A DNA stretch of 64,000 nt from Caldilineaceae bacterium bin5 (GCA_002238445.1 MPML01000016.1:1-64000); one strand, 5' to 3'. Counted from the first letter of the stretch, positions 1 to 8,856 are shown. Program-made: numbers and translations. Notes: generated by a model from the sequence alone, not told the origin.

Positions 1-162
1 CCCCCGCAACGCCCCCCTACAAAACCATCCCTCACCGACCGTGTGCCTTCTTCGCAACGTGTCGGCTGGCGAGCATGGCCGCGGCTGTACACCAGTTGCG
101 TCACCAAGAGCCTGAATGGTTCCAAGGATGACTGGCCGGTCAACTACTGTGGCTTAGTAGTT
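1..162 (+). repeat. Dispersed intergenic repeat, copy A (cut by window edge)
   Basis: This stretch starts inside a repeat that recurs at 14925-15206 (+), 59180-59355 (+) and 63061-63343 (-). Shared landmarks are the GC-rich block CCCCCGCAACGCCCCCCT, then CTCACCGACCGTGT, and the terminal GGCTTAGTAGTT at 151-162. The middle part has diverged more than in the copies at 14.9 and 63.1 kb. Position 1 corresponds to about 15037 of copy B, so roughly the first 110 bases of the full unit lie outside the window. No ORF runs through it, and no transposase or terminal inverted repeat is visible. It lies upstream of the GNAT gene that follows. Confidence 0.75.
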
Positions 163-322
163 TCAAAAGGTGTTCATAGCTGCCATTCATGACCGTCCGC
201 AGACAGACCACATCCCATTCCCGCAAATGTCAGTTCAGACAAATCTCAAAGAGACTTAGTGTGTTAACGGGAACCAAGAAAGAGTAGACGTGAGCGAAGA
301 AAACGAGAAGGAAGGCCTGAAA

Positions 323-877
323 ATGATCTGGCCCGCGGATCTACTCAACTCGCCGCCCGCCGTCCACCTTCCCGAGGGATACACGCTGCGCACCTTCCAA
401 CCCGGCGACGAAACCCCCTTCTACGAGCTCATGGGCCTGGCCGGTTTCGGCCATTGGGACGACGAGATCATGCAGCCCTGGCGCGACATGGTTCTGCCGG
501 ACGGTTGGTTCCTGATCGTCGATGAGACCGGCGGCCAGATGGTTACGACCGCCATAGCCCATCACAGGCCCGACGCTCTCCACCCCTTTGGCGGCTCCTT
601 GGGCTGGCTTGCAGGCCACCCGGACCATGCCGGCAAGGGCTTGGGCATGGCCATTAGTGCAGCCGTAGTGCGTCGACTGCTCGCGTTCGGCTACAAAAAT
701 ATCTATCTCAACACCGAAGATTGGCGTTTACCCGCCCTCAGCATATATCTTAGACTGGGCTGGGTGCCCCTCCTCTATCTGCCCGACATGGAGGAACGCT
801 GGCGCGACGTCTGCGCCAAACTCGGTTGGCCCTTTACGCCGCAAATGTGGCCCGCGGGCCATGCCGAGTTCAGTTAA
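323..877 (+). CDS. GNAT-family N-acetyltransferase
   Basis: Predicted acyl-CoA-dependent N-acetyltransferase of about 184 residues; the substrate cannot be told from sequence. The acetyl-CoA binding motif A is visible as GHPDHAGKGLGMAI, followed by a helix and the usual end strand ALSIYLRLGWVP. I prefer the ATG at 323 because GAGAAGGAAGG lies 7 bases upstream. A GTG at 290 would add 11 charged residues (MSEENEKEGLK) that are not typical of the fold. The gene stands alone, between the dispersed repeat and a toxin-antitoxin pair, on the same strand as both neighbours. Confidence 0.8.
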   Translation: MIWPADLLNSPPAVHLPEGYTLRTFQPGDETPFYELMGLAGFGHWDDEIMQPWRDMVLPDGWFLIVDETGGQMVTTAIAHHRPDALHPFGGSLGWLAGHPDHAGKGLGMAISAAVVRRLLAFGYKNIYLNTEDWRLPALSIYLRLGWVPLLYLPDMEERWRDVCAKLGWPFTPQMWPAGHAEFS

Positions 878-910
878 GCACGTTGTATGACTATTCCAGG
901 AGACAAAGCT

Positions 911-1162
911 ATGCTTGCTTCAGTAGAGGGAGTCTACAGGGACGGCAAAATAGAACTGGCTGAGATTCCTAACACCATCGCTGAAGATACACCGGTGATT
1001 GTAACTTTTCTGACTTCGGGCTACGTCGATCTGCGCGAGCGGGGGATCGACGAGAGTCTGGCTGCCGAATTGCGTGCGCGATTCGCTACTTTTGCCGAAG
1101 ATTGGGATGCGCCTGAAATGGACATTTACGATAACTATGAGACATACATAAATGAGGCTTAA
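911..1162 (+). CDS. Antitoxin-like protein (AF2212/DUF104-like) of a MazF-type pair
   Basis: Small acidic protein of about 83 residues. Its N-terminus (VEGVYRDGKIELAEIP, then DTPVIVTFL) has the beta-strand pattern of AF2212/DUF104-like antitoxins, and the C-terminal half is acidic and probably the toxin-binding arm. The ATG at 911 has AGGAGA at 898-903 as a well-spaced ribosome binding site; an upstream ATG at 887 is in frame but poorly placed. Its last 11 bases overlap the downstream MazF/PemK-like gene, the coupled arrangement usual for type II modules. The antitoxin role rests mainly on this context. Confidence 0.65.
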   Translation: MLASVEGVYRDGKIELAEIPNTIAEDTPVIVTFLTSGYVDLRERGIDESLAAELRARFATFAEDWDAPEMDIYDNYETYINEA

Positions 1163-1499
1163 ACGTGGAGACGTCTACCTGGCACTATTTCCCAACTCTG
1201 ATCTTCGTAGCGCCAAGAGGAGACCCGTAGTTATAGTTCAGGATGATGACCTCGAAACAGGTTTGCCTCAGATTATTGTAGCCATGATAACGAGCAACAA
1301 GCTTCGAGCGGATCGCCCTTGTCGAGTAACGGTATCACACAGTTCAGTTGAAGGCAGACGATCGGGGCTTCTGGTCGACTCTGTGATTATGACGGACAAC
1401 CTGGCTACTGTACACGAAGGAGCTTTCGACCGGCGCATAGGTTCCTTGAATATGGGAACTGTTAATTCGGCTTTGAAACGCACACTCGGCTTAGAATAG
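1152..1499 (+). CDS. MazF/PemK-family toxin (endoribonuclease)
   Basis: A 115-residue protein with the PemK/MazF beta-barrel signature. It opens with KRGDVYLALFPNSD, then RRPVVIVQDDD with the conserved RPVVIV strand, then the conserved VAMITSNKLR, and ends in the usual helix. Family members are sequence-specific mRNA interferases held inactive by the cognate antitoxin. The gene starts inside the end of the upstream antitoxin gene, so translation is likely coupled. Length and motif order are normal, so the toxin looks intact. Confidence 0.85.
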   Translation: MRLKRGDVYLALFPNSDLRSAKRRPVVIVQDDDLETGLPQIIVAMITSNKLRADRPCRVTVSHSSVEGRRSGLLVDSVIMTDNLATVHEGAFDRRIGSLNMGTVNSALKRTLGLE

Positions 1500-1657
1500 T
1501 TGATACCCGCGGTTGAACTGTTGTGATAGTGTTCCTCATCTACCTGAGGTTGGGAGAATTCCAATTCAATGACCGATCCCAGAAATCGAACGCATGATCA
1601 TCGCATGTGAATTAATACTTGCTTCCGAGCCCATGGCAGAAAGGCCATAGAGTTGGC

Positions 1658-2179
1658 ATGACTGAAGTCAGTACTATAAATATCCAACCAGCCGAAGCGG
1701 ATGAGGTTGAGGCCATAAAGAAGGTTCTAAGCGAAACCTGGAAGGACACTTATAGCCCTTTCCTACCCGCCGATGTGATCCAAAAAGTGACGGCTCTCTG
1801 GCACAGCCCTGAAACGCTGGCCGCTGAGATAGAGAATGACAGGGTCTTTTTCCACGTCGCCAAAGACGACCAGGGCGCTATCGTCGGGCTCTTGACAGCA
1901 GGCCGACCAAGCGACGAAATCGTAAGCATTGGACGCTTGTATGTATTACCCGGCTCCCAGCGCCAGGGCATCGGCGGCAAGCTCTTGGACGCCTGCGTAG
2001 CCGCATTTCCCGGAGCGCGGAAACTCGTCCTTGAGGTAGAGGCGCAGAACGAGAAGGGTCTGGCCTTCTACCTCAAACAAGGATTCAGAGAGGCATCTCG
2101 CAAAGAGGAGGAGTTGGAGGGAATTGCGCTAACGGTGGTCGAAATGGAAAAGCAACTTCATGAGAATCCAAGGAAATGA
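1658..2179 (+). CDS. GNAT-family N-acetyltransferase
   Basis: About 173 residues with a complete GNAT core: SIGRLYVLPGSQRQGIGGKL contains the Q/R-x-x-G-x-G acetyl-CoA pyrophosphate loop, and NEKGLAFYLKQGF is the conserved motif B. The product is a predicted cytoplasmic N-acyltransferase of unknown substrate. I place the start at the ATG at 1658 (MTEVSTINIQPAEADE); a TTG at 1619 would add 13 residues without similarity to the fold. It follows the toxin-antitoxin pair by about 160 bases and precedes the catabolic operon on the same strand. Confidence 0.82.
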   Translation: MTEVSTINIQPAEADEVEAIKKVLSETWKDTYSPFLPADVIQKVTALWHSPETLAAEIENDRVFFHVAKDDQGAIVGLLTAGRPSDEIVSIGRLYVLPGSQRQGIGGKLLDACVAAFPGARKLVLEVEAQNEKGLAFYLKQGFREASRKEEELEGIALTVVEMEKQLHENPRK

Positions 2180-2237
2180 CAATCTCCCATTCGTAGCCGA
2201 TTTATAGCTTGTAACGATAGAAGAGAGGGAACACACC

Positions 2238-3056
2238 ATGCTCACACAAGAACAAATCCAGGCCTACCACGACGATGGCTATCTCATCGTCAAGTCTTTC
2301 TTCGATGCCGATGAGATCGAATTGCTGCGCCGCACCGCCATTGCCGACCGGCAGATGGACCAGAAGTCGTTCGGCCGCGAGGACGGCGAAGGTGGAACCG
2401 TCCGCCTCACACTCTGGAACCATCCCGGCAACGGCATCTACGGCATGTACGCCCGCTGCAACCGCGTCGTCAATGCGATGGAACAGCTGCTCGGCGGCGA
2501 AGTCTACCACTACCATTCCAAAATGATCCTCAAGGACCCGGAAGTCGGCGGCGCCTGGGCCTGGCACCAGGACTACGGCTACTGGTATGACAACTACGTC
2601 CTCTATCCACTCATGTCGAGCGTCTCAATCGCCGTCGACCCAGCCACGCGCGAGAACGGCTGCATGCAGGTGCTCAAAGGCTCGCACCACATGGGCCGCA
2701 TCACCCACGTGGAGACGGGACAGCAAGCCGGCGCGGACTTGGAGCGTGTTATCGAAGCCGAAAAACGGCTCGAACTGGTCCACTGCCAGGCCGAGCCGGG
2801 CGACGCGCTCTTCTTCCACTGCAACATCCTCCACCGCTCCGACCAGAACCGCTCGAACAACCCGCGCTGGTCCCTGATCTGCTGCTACAACGCCGCCCGC
2901 AACAACCCCTACCGCGAAGCCCATCATCCCAGCTACACACCACTCGAAAAGGTGCCCGACAGCGCCATCAAAGAGATCGGGATGACCCGTTTCGAGGACG
3001 ATGAAAGTGATGTCGCCTTCCTCGATCCCGACACCGTTCCCACCGCGGACGCCTAA
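2238..3056 (+). CDS. Phytanoyl-CoA dioxygenase (PhyH) family Fe(II)/2-oxoglutarate oxygenase
   Basis: A 272-residue non-heme iron oxygenase. The metal facial triad is visible: H110 and D112 in AWHQDYGYW, and the distal histidine H199 in NILHRSDQNRS. Downstream arginines (NNPRWSLI) are placed to hold 2-oxoglutarate. Family members hydroxylate CoA esters, small metabolites or natural products, so the name does not fix the substrate. A clear ribosome binding site (GAGAGGGA) precedes the ATG. It is the first gene of a five-gene run with two Gfo/Idh/MocA oxidoreductases, a second PhyH-like protein and a hydrolase, which points to oxidation of a sugar-like or other polyhydroxylated compound. Confidence 0.88.
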   Translation: MLTQEQIQAYHDDGYLIVKSFFDADEIELLRRTAIADRQMDQKSFGREDGEGGTVRLTLWNHPGNGIYGMYARCNRVVNAMEQLLGGEVYHYHSKMILKDPEVGGAWAWHQDYGYWYDNYVLYPLMSSVSIAVDPATRENGCMQVLKGSHHMGRITHVETGQQAGADLERVIEAEKRLELVHCQAEPGDALFFHCNILHRSDQNRSNNPRWSLICCYNAARNNPYREAHHPSYTPLEKVPDSAIKEIGMTRFEDDESDVAFLDPDTVPTADA

Positions 3057-3076
3057 ATACAAAGGACGGAACCAGT

Positions 3077-4108
3077 ATGAGCAAATACAGATTTCTGATC
3101 AGCGGAGGCGGCAGCGCCGGACGCAGTGTGGCCCAAGTGGCCGCGGCCAACGGACGCGGAGAGATCGCCGGCGTCGTCGACCCACAGCAATCGATGCTGG
3201 ACAGAATGAAAAAGCTGTATCCTGAGACCGCCACCGGCAGCGACTTCGTTCAGCTCCTGCACGATACCCAGCCCGACGTAGTCGTCGTGGCTGGCCCAGA
3301 CCACCTGCACGCCGATCAGACGGTGATGGCGCTGGAGCAGGGCTGCCATGCCCTCGTCGAAAAGCCGCTAGCGACGACAGTAGCCGACTGCCAGCGCATC
3401 CTCGACGCCGAAGCCCAAAGCGGTACACACGTCATGACCGACCAGACTATGCGCTACATGCATCCCTGGCACCAGATGGCGATGATGGCAAAAGGAGGCC
3501 AGGTCGGCGACGTCTTCTTTGTTCAGGGCGACTACATTCACGACATGTGGAGCCACTACTCCCCCGAGGGCCAGCATCACACGCCCTGGCGCATTGACCA
3601 GCAGAACCCACAGAATATCCTGCTCGGCGGAGGCTGCCATCCACTCGACCTGATCCTCTGGACCGTCGAATCCCCTGTCACCGAGGTCTACGCCTACAGC
3701 AACAAGATGAGCGTCCCCATGTTCCCTGACGACGACTGCTACATCGTCATCCTCCAATTCGAGAGCGGCGCCGCCGGCAAAGTCTACGTGACCAGCGGCT
3801 GCTCCGGTCATGGCATGGGTGAGGGCATGGGCGGTGGCTTCCTGGCCGTCTACGGCACCGAGGGCACGCTCTGGAAGGGCAAACTGTACCGCCGCGACCA
3901 CGAACCGGCCGACATCGAGGAGCCCGCGACCGATGCCGTGGTCGGCGGTCACGGATGGGGCCGCTCAGTGATCGATTATCTTGACCTGCTCGACGGCAAG
4001 ATCAACAATCCCATCCCTGCCAGTAAGGGCGCGAATATCGTGTCGGTCTGCGCAGCCGCGCTCGAGTCGATCCGCACTAAACGGCCGCAGTCGCCGCATT
4101 GGTTCTGA
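3077..4108 (+). CDS. Gfo/Idh/MocA-family oxidoreductase
   Basis: A 343-residue NAD(P)-dependent dehydrogenase. The N-terminal Rossmann fold is shown by FLISGGGSAGRSVAQVAA and the family motif VEKPLATT, whose EKP lysine lines the active site. The C-terminal half has the alpha/beta GFO domain with GGCHPLDLILW, the conserved catalytic-helix histidine region. Substrates in this family are mostly sugars, inositols and their derivatives. It lies 20 bases after the PhyH gene and 23 bases before the next one, so co-transcription is likely. A good ribosome binding site (AGGACGG) lies upstream of the ATG. Confidence 0.88.
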   Translation: MSKYRFLISGGGSAGRSVAQVAAANGRGEIAGVVDPQQSMLDRMKKLYPETATGSDFVQLLHDTQPDVVVVAGPDHLHADQTVMALEQGCHALVEKPLATTVADCQRILDAEAQSGTHVMTDQTMRYMHPWHQMAMMAKGGQVGDVFFVQGDYIHDMWSHYSPEGQHHTPWRIDQQNPQNILLGGGCHPLDLILWTVESPVTEVYAYSNKMSVPMFPDDDCYIVILQFESGAAGKVYVTSGCSGHGMGEGMGGGFLAVYGTEGTLWKGKLYRRDHEPADIEEPATDAVVGGHGWGRSVIDYLDLLDGKINNPIPASKGANIVSVCAAALESIRTKRPQSPHWF

Positions 4109-4131
4109 AAAGCATTCCGGGGAACAAAAAA

Positions 4132-4914
4132 ATGCTATCCCACGAACAGTTACATCACTTTGCAGAGCATGGCTGGGTGCTGGAGGAAAACGTACTCAGC
4201 CCAGAGCAGATCGAAGCCTACAAATCTGCGCTGGAACGGCAGTCCCAGTATGTGCGCCCGCTCGCCCACAAAGACGACGACGAAATCGTCCACATCGACT
4301 GCATGGTCAACGGCGACCCGATCTTCCGCGAGTGGCTGATGATCCCGCAGGTGTTAGACGCGAACCGCCAGCTGATGGGCGCCGAAATCAAGTACGAGAC
4401 ATGCCACGCCATGATCAAACGGCCACACCCCGAGCGCGGCACCCAGCACGACCCCTTGCGCGATCCCGACAAAATGGGTTGGCATCGCGGCTTGCGCCCC
4501 AAGTGGGGCACCTTCCCCCACGACACCGATCCCGACCTGATCAACTGCGCATTTCTCAACAACATCACCTACCTGACCGATGTCGCGCCCGGCGACGGCG
4601 GAACCATGATCCTTGACGGGTCGCACAGACTTGAAGGAACCTACGAAACACTGAAGGATAAGTGTCCCGTCGTCGAAGCGACCGCATCGGCCGGCGGCAT
4701 CCTCCACTTCACCGAGACACTTCTGCACGCAGGTGTGCCGATTTTGAGCGAAAATGTGCGGTATACTATGTTCTACGGCTTCACGCCCAACTGGTTTGTC
4801 AACTGGCCCGGCACCGAAGTCCCCGACTACGTCCTCAAGACGGTCCGCGATGATGAGCTGCGCGGCATCCTCGGCGGCAACTCGGGGTACTCCGGTCAAT
4901 ACCCAACGCTCTGA
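4132..4914 (+). CDS. PhyH-family oxygenase homologue with an H-x-G instead of H-x-D metal motif
   Basis: A 260-residue PhyH-fold protein starting at the ATG at 4132, with TCCGGGGA upstream; an in-frame TTG at 4099 overlaps the previous gene. The N-terminus (LSHEQLHHFAEHGWVLEENVL) is typical, the core GDGGTMILDGSHRLEG matches the family, the distal histidine is H199 (LLHAGVP) and a 2-oxoglutarate arginine follows (NVRYTMFYGF). At the place of the metal-binding HxD the sequence reads GWHRGLRP, that is H118-R119-G120. In known Fe(II)/2-oxoglutarate halogenases the Asp is replaced by Gly or Ala. Alternatively a nearby HDTD at about residue 130 supplies the acid. The activity is therefore uncertain. 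Confidence 0.78.
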   Translation: MLSHEQLHHFAEHGWVLEENVLSPEQIEAYKSALERQSQYVRPLAHKDDDEIVHIDCMVNGDPIFREWLMIPQVLDANRQLMGAEIKYETCHAMIKRPHPERGTQHDPLRDPDKMGWHRGLRPKWGTFPHDTDPDLINCAFLNNITYLTDVAPGDGGTMILDGSHRLEGTYETLKDKCPVVEATASAGGILHFTETLLHAGVPILSENVRYTMFYGFTPNWFVNWPGTEVPDYVLKTVRDDELRGILGGNSGYSGQYPTL

Positions 4915-4958
4915 AATCAGGAGCGTAGGCGCGCCCCACACCGGCGCGCGAGGAGACG

Positions 4959-5996
4959 ATGATGGCGAGACGCAACTTCTCGATGCAGGCTTACTGGGAA
5001 GACCAGGTCGAGAACTTTACGCCCAAGCTGCACTTTGACAGCCATCAGATGGACTTCGAAAACTGGCGTCGCACCGCGCACACCAAGTATATGGAGCTTT
5101 TGGGCATTTTCCCCGACCCCGTTCCGTTGGAAGCCGAAGTCGAGAGCAGTGTCGAGGACGACGGCCTGATCCGCGAGCGGGTAGTCTTCAACTCAGAACC
5201 GTTCATGAGCGTGCCCTGCCAGGTGCTGCGCCCCAAGTCAATGGCCGCCGACGGCACAAACGCTGCCATCCTCTGCTCCCACGGACACGGGCCGTTCGGC
5301 AAAGATCCAGTGGCCGGGATCCGCTCCACCGACGAAATGCAAGCCAACATCGAACTGCATAACTACGACTACGGCTTCCAGATGGCCAAGGCCGGCTATC
5401 TGACGATTGCACCCGACCTGCGCGGCTTTGGCGAACGCCGCGACGGCCGCAACCCCTTCCCCGGCCGCGACCCGTGCAATGTCAACTACATCCGCGGCAC
5501 CATGCTCGACCGCTGGCCGCTGACCCTCAACATCTGGGACATGAAATGCTGCGTCGACTACCTTGAAACCCGTCCGGAGGTCGATCCCAAGCGCATCGGC
5601 ATGATGGGCCTCTCGCAGGGCGGCACAATGACAACATTCGCCGCCGCCGCCGAGCCCCGCATCGCAGCCGCCGACATCATGGGCTACGTCAACCCGTGGA
5701 AGGGTTTCGCCTTCGAACGCGTCAACTTCTGCGGCTCTCAGATCGTCCCCGGCATCCACGCCTGGTTCGACACTGACGACATAGCCGGCCTGATCGCGCC
5801 CCGTCCGCTCATGCTCGACATGGGCATGTACGACGACTGCTTCTACATCCACGACATGCTCAAAGGGTACGAGGGCGTGAAACGCATATACGAGGCCGCC
5901 GGCGCAGGCGACCTGCTGTGGAAGCTGGTTCACCCCCACGGTCACGGATGGGGCGGCGTTGAAGGAACGGCAGCGTTCTTCGGCAAATACCTGTAG
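4959..5996 (+). CDS. Alpha/beta hydrolase (acetyl-xylan esterase / dienelactone hydrolase-like)
   Basis: A 345-residue hydrolase. The oxyanion strand is ILCSHGHGPFG, the nucleophile elbow is MGLSQGGT (S219), the likely catalytic Asp sits in PLMLDMGMYDD, and the histidine is in HPHGHGWGG near the C-terminus. No signal peptide is seen, so it should act in the cytoplasm. Similar large alpha/beta hydrolases in Gfo/Idh gene clusters de-esterify sugar derivatives, but the substrate here is unknown. The start is the first of two adjacent ATGs, preceded by AGGAGACG. Spacing of 44 bases on the left and about 77 on the right keeps it in the operon. Confidence 0.82.
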   Translation: MMARRNFSMQAYWEDQVENFTPKLHFDSHQMDFENWRRTAHTKYMELLGIFPDPVPLEAEVESSVEDDGLIRERVVFNSEPFMSVPCQVLRPKSMAADGTNAAILCSHGHGPFGKDPVAGIRSTDEMQANIELHNYDYGFQMAKAGYLTIAPDLRGFGERRDGRNPFPGRDPCNVNYIRGTMLDRWPLTLNIWDMKCCVDYLETRPEVDPKRIGMMGLSQGGTMTTFAAAAEPRIAAADIMGYVNPWKGFAFERVNFCGSQIVPGIHAWFDTDDIAGLIAPRPLMLDMGMYDDCFYIHDMLKGYEGVKRIYEAAGAGDLLWKLVHPHGHGWGGVEGTAAFFGKYL

Positions 5997-6073
5997 GTCC
6001 ACCACTCTTAAGAGAGAAAAGAGGAGCGAGGAAAGAGAAACCTTCGCTCTTGCAAAAGGCTCAGGTGACAAAA

Positions 6074-7189
6074 ATGGCCAATGAGATCAAGGTCGCCTTC
6101 TCGGGGGCGCGCCGCGCGGGTTCATTTTTCAAAGCATTTCAGACCCACCCGGAGACGGAGATCGTTGCCCTCTGCGATCCCTACGCGCCTACCCTGGCCG
6201 CGTCGGGAGAGGCCACCGGCGTGACGCAACTGTATAACGTATTTGAGACAATGCTGGATGAGGCGAAGCCGGACGCGGTGGTGGTATCGTCGCCGATGCA
6301 GTACCACGCGCCGCAGGCAATCGCCGCATTGCAACGAGGTATCCACGTGCTCAGCGAGGTGACGGCCGCAGTCTCAGTCGACGAGTGCCGCTGGCTGACC
6401 CAAGCCTGTAACCAAAGCGACGCCGTCTACATGATGGCCGAAAACTACATGTACATGAAGCCCAATGTGCTGGTGCAGGCACTGGTCGAGGCCGGTCTCT
6501 TCGGCGAGACCTACTACGCCGAAGGCGAATACATTCACGAACTCTCCGTACTACACCACATGCCGGACGGCAGCCCGACCTGGCGCTACTACTGGCAGGT
6601 CGGCGTCAACGGCTGTACCTACCCCACCCACAGCTTGGGACCCTGCCTCATGTGGATCAAGGAGCGGCCCGAACGCATCAGCTGCATCGGCACCGGAATC
6701 TGGACCGACCCCGAGCACGCCATGGAGGACACCGTGCTGCTCCTGTGCAAGACCCGCAGCGAAAAACTGATGCGAATTCGCCTGGACATGCTCTCCAAGC
6801 GGCCCCACTCGATGACCAACTACACGCTCCAGGGCACGAAAGGCGCCTACGAGAGCAGGCGCCGCCCGGGTGAAGGCGACTGGATCTGGCTGGAAGATTT
6901 CTGCGAGGACCCCGATGTCTGGGTTCCGCTGGAGCAGTTCGAGGCCGAATACATGCCGGAGATCTGGCGCGACCCGCCGGCAGAGGCCGTAAGCGCCGGC
7001 CACGGCGGGGGCGACTACTTCGAGGTAATGGATTTCGTGGACGCGGTGCAGGGACGCAAACCGCCGCCGATCGACATCCACGCTGCCATGGACATGACCC
7101 TGCCGGGCCTGGTCAGCCAGGAATCGATCCGCCGCGGCGGTGAGTGGTTGGAAGTACCCAACTCCAGAAATTGGGGCAACAACGGCTAG
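6074..7189 (+). CDS. Gfo/Idh/MocA-family oxidoreductase
   Basis: A 371-residue dehydrogenase starting at the ATG at 6074 (MANEIKVAFSGARRAG), with AGGTGA a short distance upstream; a TTG at 6050 is a weaker alternative. The nucleotide-binding loop is slightly unusual (FSGARRAGSFFKAF rather than a canonical G-x-G-x-x-G), and the usual EKP lysine motif reads LSEVTAA, so the catalytic lysine is not obvious. The C-terminal domain is intact (NPTHSLGP-like segment YPTHSLGPCL). It is the last gene of the catabolic operon. Its last 43 codons are repeated in degenerate form just downstream. Confidence 0.82.
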   Translation: MANEIKVAFSGARRAGSFFKAFQTHPETEIVALCDPYAPTLAASGEATGVTQLYNVFETMLDEAKPDAVVVSSPMQYHAPQAIAALQRGIHVLSEVTAAVSVDECRWLTQACNQSDAVYMMAENYMYMKPNVLVQALVEAGLFGETYYAEGEYIHELSVLHHMPDGSPTWRYYWQVGVNGCTYPTHSLGPCLMWIKERPERISCIGTGIWTDPEHAMEDTVLLLCKTRSEKLMRIRLDMLSKRPHSMTNYTLQGTKGAYESRRRPGEGDWIWLEDFCEDPDVWVPLEQFEAEYMPEIWRDPPAEAVSAGHGGGDYFEVMDFVDAVQGRKPPPIDIHAAMDMTLPGLVSQESIRRGGEWLEVPNSRNWGNNG

Positions 7190-7500
7190 TGGATAGCGTC
7201 TGGTGGATAGCGCAGTTACTGGCCACAGATCACTGAACATTAACAACTGAATAGAGACGTTCGAGGACCCCGGCTGAGTCCATGCCGCCGCCGATCGACT
7301 TCTACGCGGCGATGGTCATGACTCTGCCGGGTTTGGTCTGCCAGGACTCGATTCGCCAGGGCGCCGAGTGCATGGAAGATTCCAACTCCAGTAGGTGGGG
7401 AATCAGCGTCTGGAGGCCAGCGCCACTATTGGGCACAGATCTCTTGCCACTTAATTGAGGCGTTCGAGGACCCCGGCCGCGCCCATGCCGCCGCCGATGC
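7061..7500. repeat. Degenerate tandem duplication across the Gfo/Idh-fadA junction
   Basis: The element CCGCCGCCGAT occurs at 7061, 7285 and 7488 and bounds two copies of a roughly 200-220 bp unit (7061-7284 and 7285-7487). Each unit contains the 3' end of a Gfo/Idh gene, a short spacer with GCGTCTGG and ACAGATC, and, read on the minus strand, the 3' end of the thiolase gene (GTTCGAGGACCCCGG). The outer copies belong to the two live genes, while the inner halves are decayed. The arrangement fits a duplication through CCGCCGCCGAT microhomology between the two convergent genes, followed by drift. Confidence 0.75.
7285..7404 (+). pseudogene. Remnant of Gfo/Idh oxidoreductase 3' end
   Basis: In the plus strand this segment reads PPPIDFYAAMVMTLPGLV followed by CQDSIRQGAECMED. 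The corresponding C-terminus of the intact gene upstream reads PPPIDIHAAMDMTLPGLV and SQESIRRGGEWLEV. It has no start codon or upstream domain and lies inside the tandem duplication, so it is a non-functional fragment of a duplicated gene end. Confidence 0.75.
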
Positions 7501-8629
7501 ACATCGTAACGAGGCCAAACTGCTTGTCCTGCCGCGCCATTTCATGCAGCATCTGTACCGTCAGTTTGGCGCCGGTGCAGCCCAACGGGTGACCGAGCGC
7601 GATGGCGCCGCCGTTGACGTTGACGGTCTCTTCGTCCAGCCCCAGTTCGCGAATGACTGCCAGCGCCTGCACCGCGAAGGCCTCGTTCAACTCGACCAGA
7701 TCAATATCGTCCAGGCTGACGCCGGCCAGCTTGAGCGCCTTGGGCACGGCCGCCACGGGGCCGATTCCCATGACTTCAGGCGCGACGCCGCCAACAGCAA
7801 AGCCCCGAAAACGGGCCATCGGTTCAAGCCCAAGCTGCTCCGCCTTCTCCTCGCTCATCACCAGAACTGCAGCGGCGCCGTCACTGGTCTGGCTGCTGTT
7901 GCCTGCCGTGACCGTCCCCTGCGCATGGAAGACCGGCCGCAGCTTGGCCAGCGCCTCGGCCGACGAATCGCGGCGGACACCCTCATCCTGGTCGAAGGTC
8001 GTCCTGTAAGTCTGAGAGCTGCTGCCCTCGCCCAAGGTGATCTCCACATCCAGCGGCACGATCTCATCGTCGAACTTGCCGGCGTCCTGCGCCGCGGCCG
8101 CGCGCTGGTGGCTGCGCAGAGCAAAGGCGTCCTGCTCTTCACGCGTCACCTCATACTGGCGCGCCAAGTTCTCCGCGGTCAGCCCCATGCCGATGTAGAC
8201 GCCGGGATGCTCTTTGGCCAGCGTGGGGTTGGCCATGAACTTATTGCTGCTCATCGGCACCTGAGACATGGTCTCCACGCCGCCGGCAATGACAGCCTCG
8301 CCCATCCCGCTCATGATCTGCTGCGCCGCGAGGGCGATCGTCTGCAAGCCACTGGAACAGAAGCGGTTAACCGTCTGCGCCGGCACCTCCACCGGCAGGC
8401 CCGCGCGCAGGCTGGCGATGCGGGCCACGTTCATGCCCTGCTCCGCCTCCGGCATGGCGCAACCTAGGATCACATCGTCGATGTCTTCGGCGTCCACCGC
8501 CGGCGCCCGTTCCATCACGGCGCGAACCGCCGCGGCGGCCATCTCTTCGGGACGAGTCGTGCGCAAAGTGCCGCGCGGGGCCTTGCCTATAGCCGTGCGG
8601 GCGGCGGAAACGATAACAGCGCTAGTCAT
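7451..8629 (-). CDS. fadA: Acetyl-CoA C-acyltransferase (thiolase)
   Basis: A 392-residue thiolase for the last step of beta-oxidation. The acyl-accepting cysteine is in [11 protein letters not shown], the catalytic histidine in [17 protein letters not shown], and the second cysteine in [12 protein letters not shown] at the C-terminus. Length and motif spacing are normal. The ribosome binding site AAAGGAGC sits 9 bases before the ATG. It lies on the same strand as the FadN-type multifunctional protein at 12388-14877, as in fadNA operons, but a large LRR gene now separates them. Its 3' end was copied in the local duplication at 7285-7487. Confidence 0.92.
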   Translation of the reverse strand: MTSAVIVSAARTAIGKAPRGTLRTTRPEEMAAAAVRAVMERAPAVDAEDIDDVILGCAMPEAEQGMNVARIASLRAGLPVEVPAQTVNRFCSSGLQTIALAAQQIMSGMGEAVIAGGVETMSQVPMSSNKFMANPTLAKEHPGVYIGMGLTAENLARQYEVTREEQDAFALRSHQRAAAAQDAGKFDDEIVPLDVEITLGEGSSSQTYRTTFDQDEGVRRDSSAEALAKLRPVFHAQGTVTAGNSSQTSDGAAAVLVMSEEKAEQLGLEPMARFRGFAVGGVAPEVMGIGPVAAVPKALKLAGVSLDDIDLVELNEAFAVQALAVIRELGLDEETVNVNGGAIALGHPLGCTGAKLTVQMLHEMARQDKQFGLVTMCIGGGMGAAGVLERLN

Positions 8630-8856
8630 GGTAATGTGCTCCTTTGCGTATTTCGCATTGCCAATGTATCCGTAAGTTTATTTGGGCCAGACCGATCCAG
8701 ACGATTTGAAAGATTCGCCTCCGCTGACGTTCGCAGAAAGAGGTCAAAAGGGGCAGCGGGCGGGATTCATGTCACACTGACTACGAATCAGTCTAAGATC
8801 ATAAGCTGCTGAGACTGGGCAGTTGCCTTAACGATGTTCCAAACACAGGCGCTTAC

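Noticed and set aside
4099..4131. TTG start for the second PhyH gene
   Set aside because: It overlaps the end of the Gfo/Idh gene, while the ATG at 4132 has a good ribosome binding site and begins at the conserved N-terminus.
7544..8467. A 307-residue plus-strand open frame
   Set aside because: Antisense to the thiolase gene, with no protein features; a shadow of high third-position GC.
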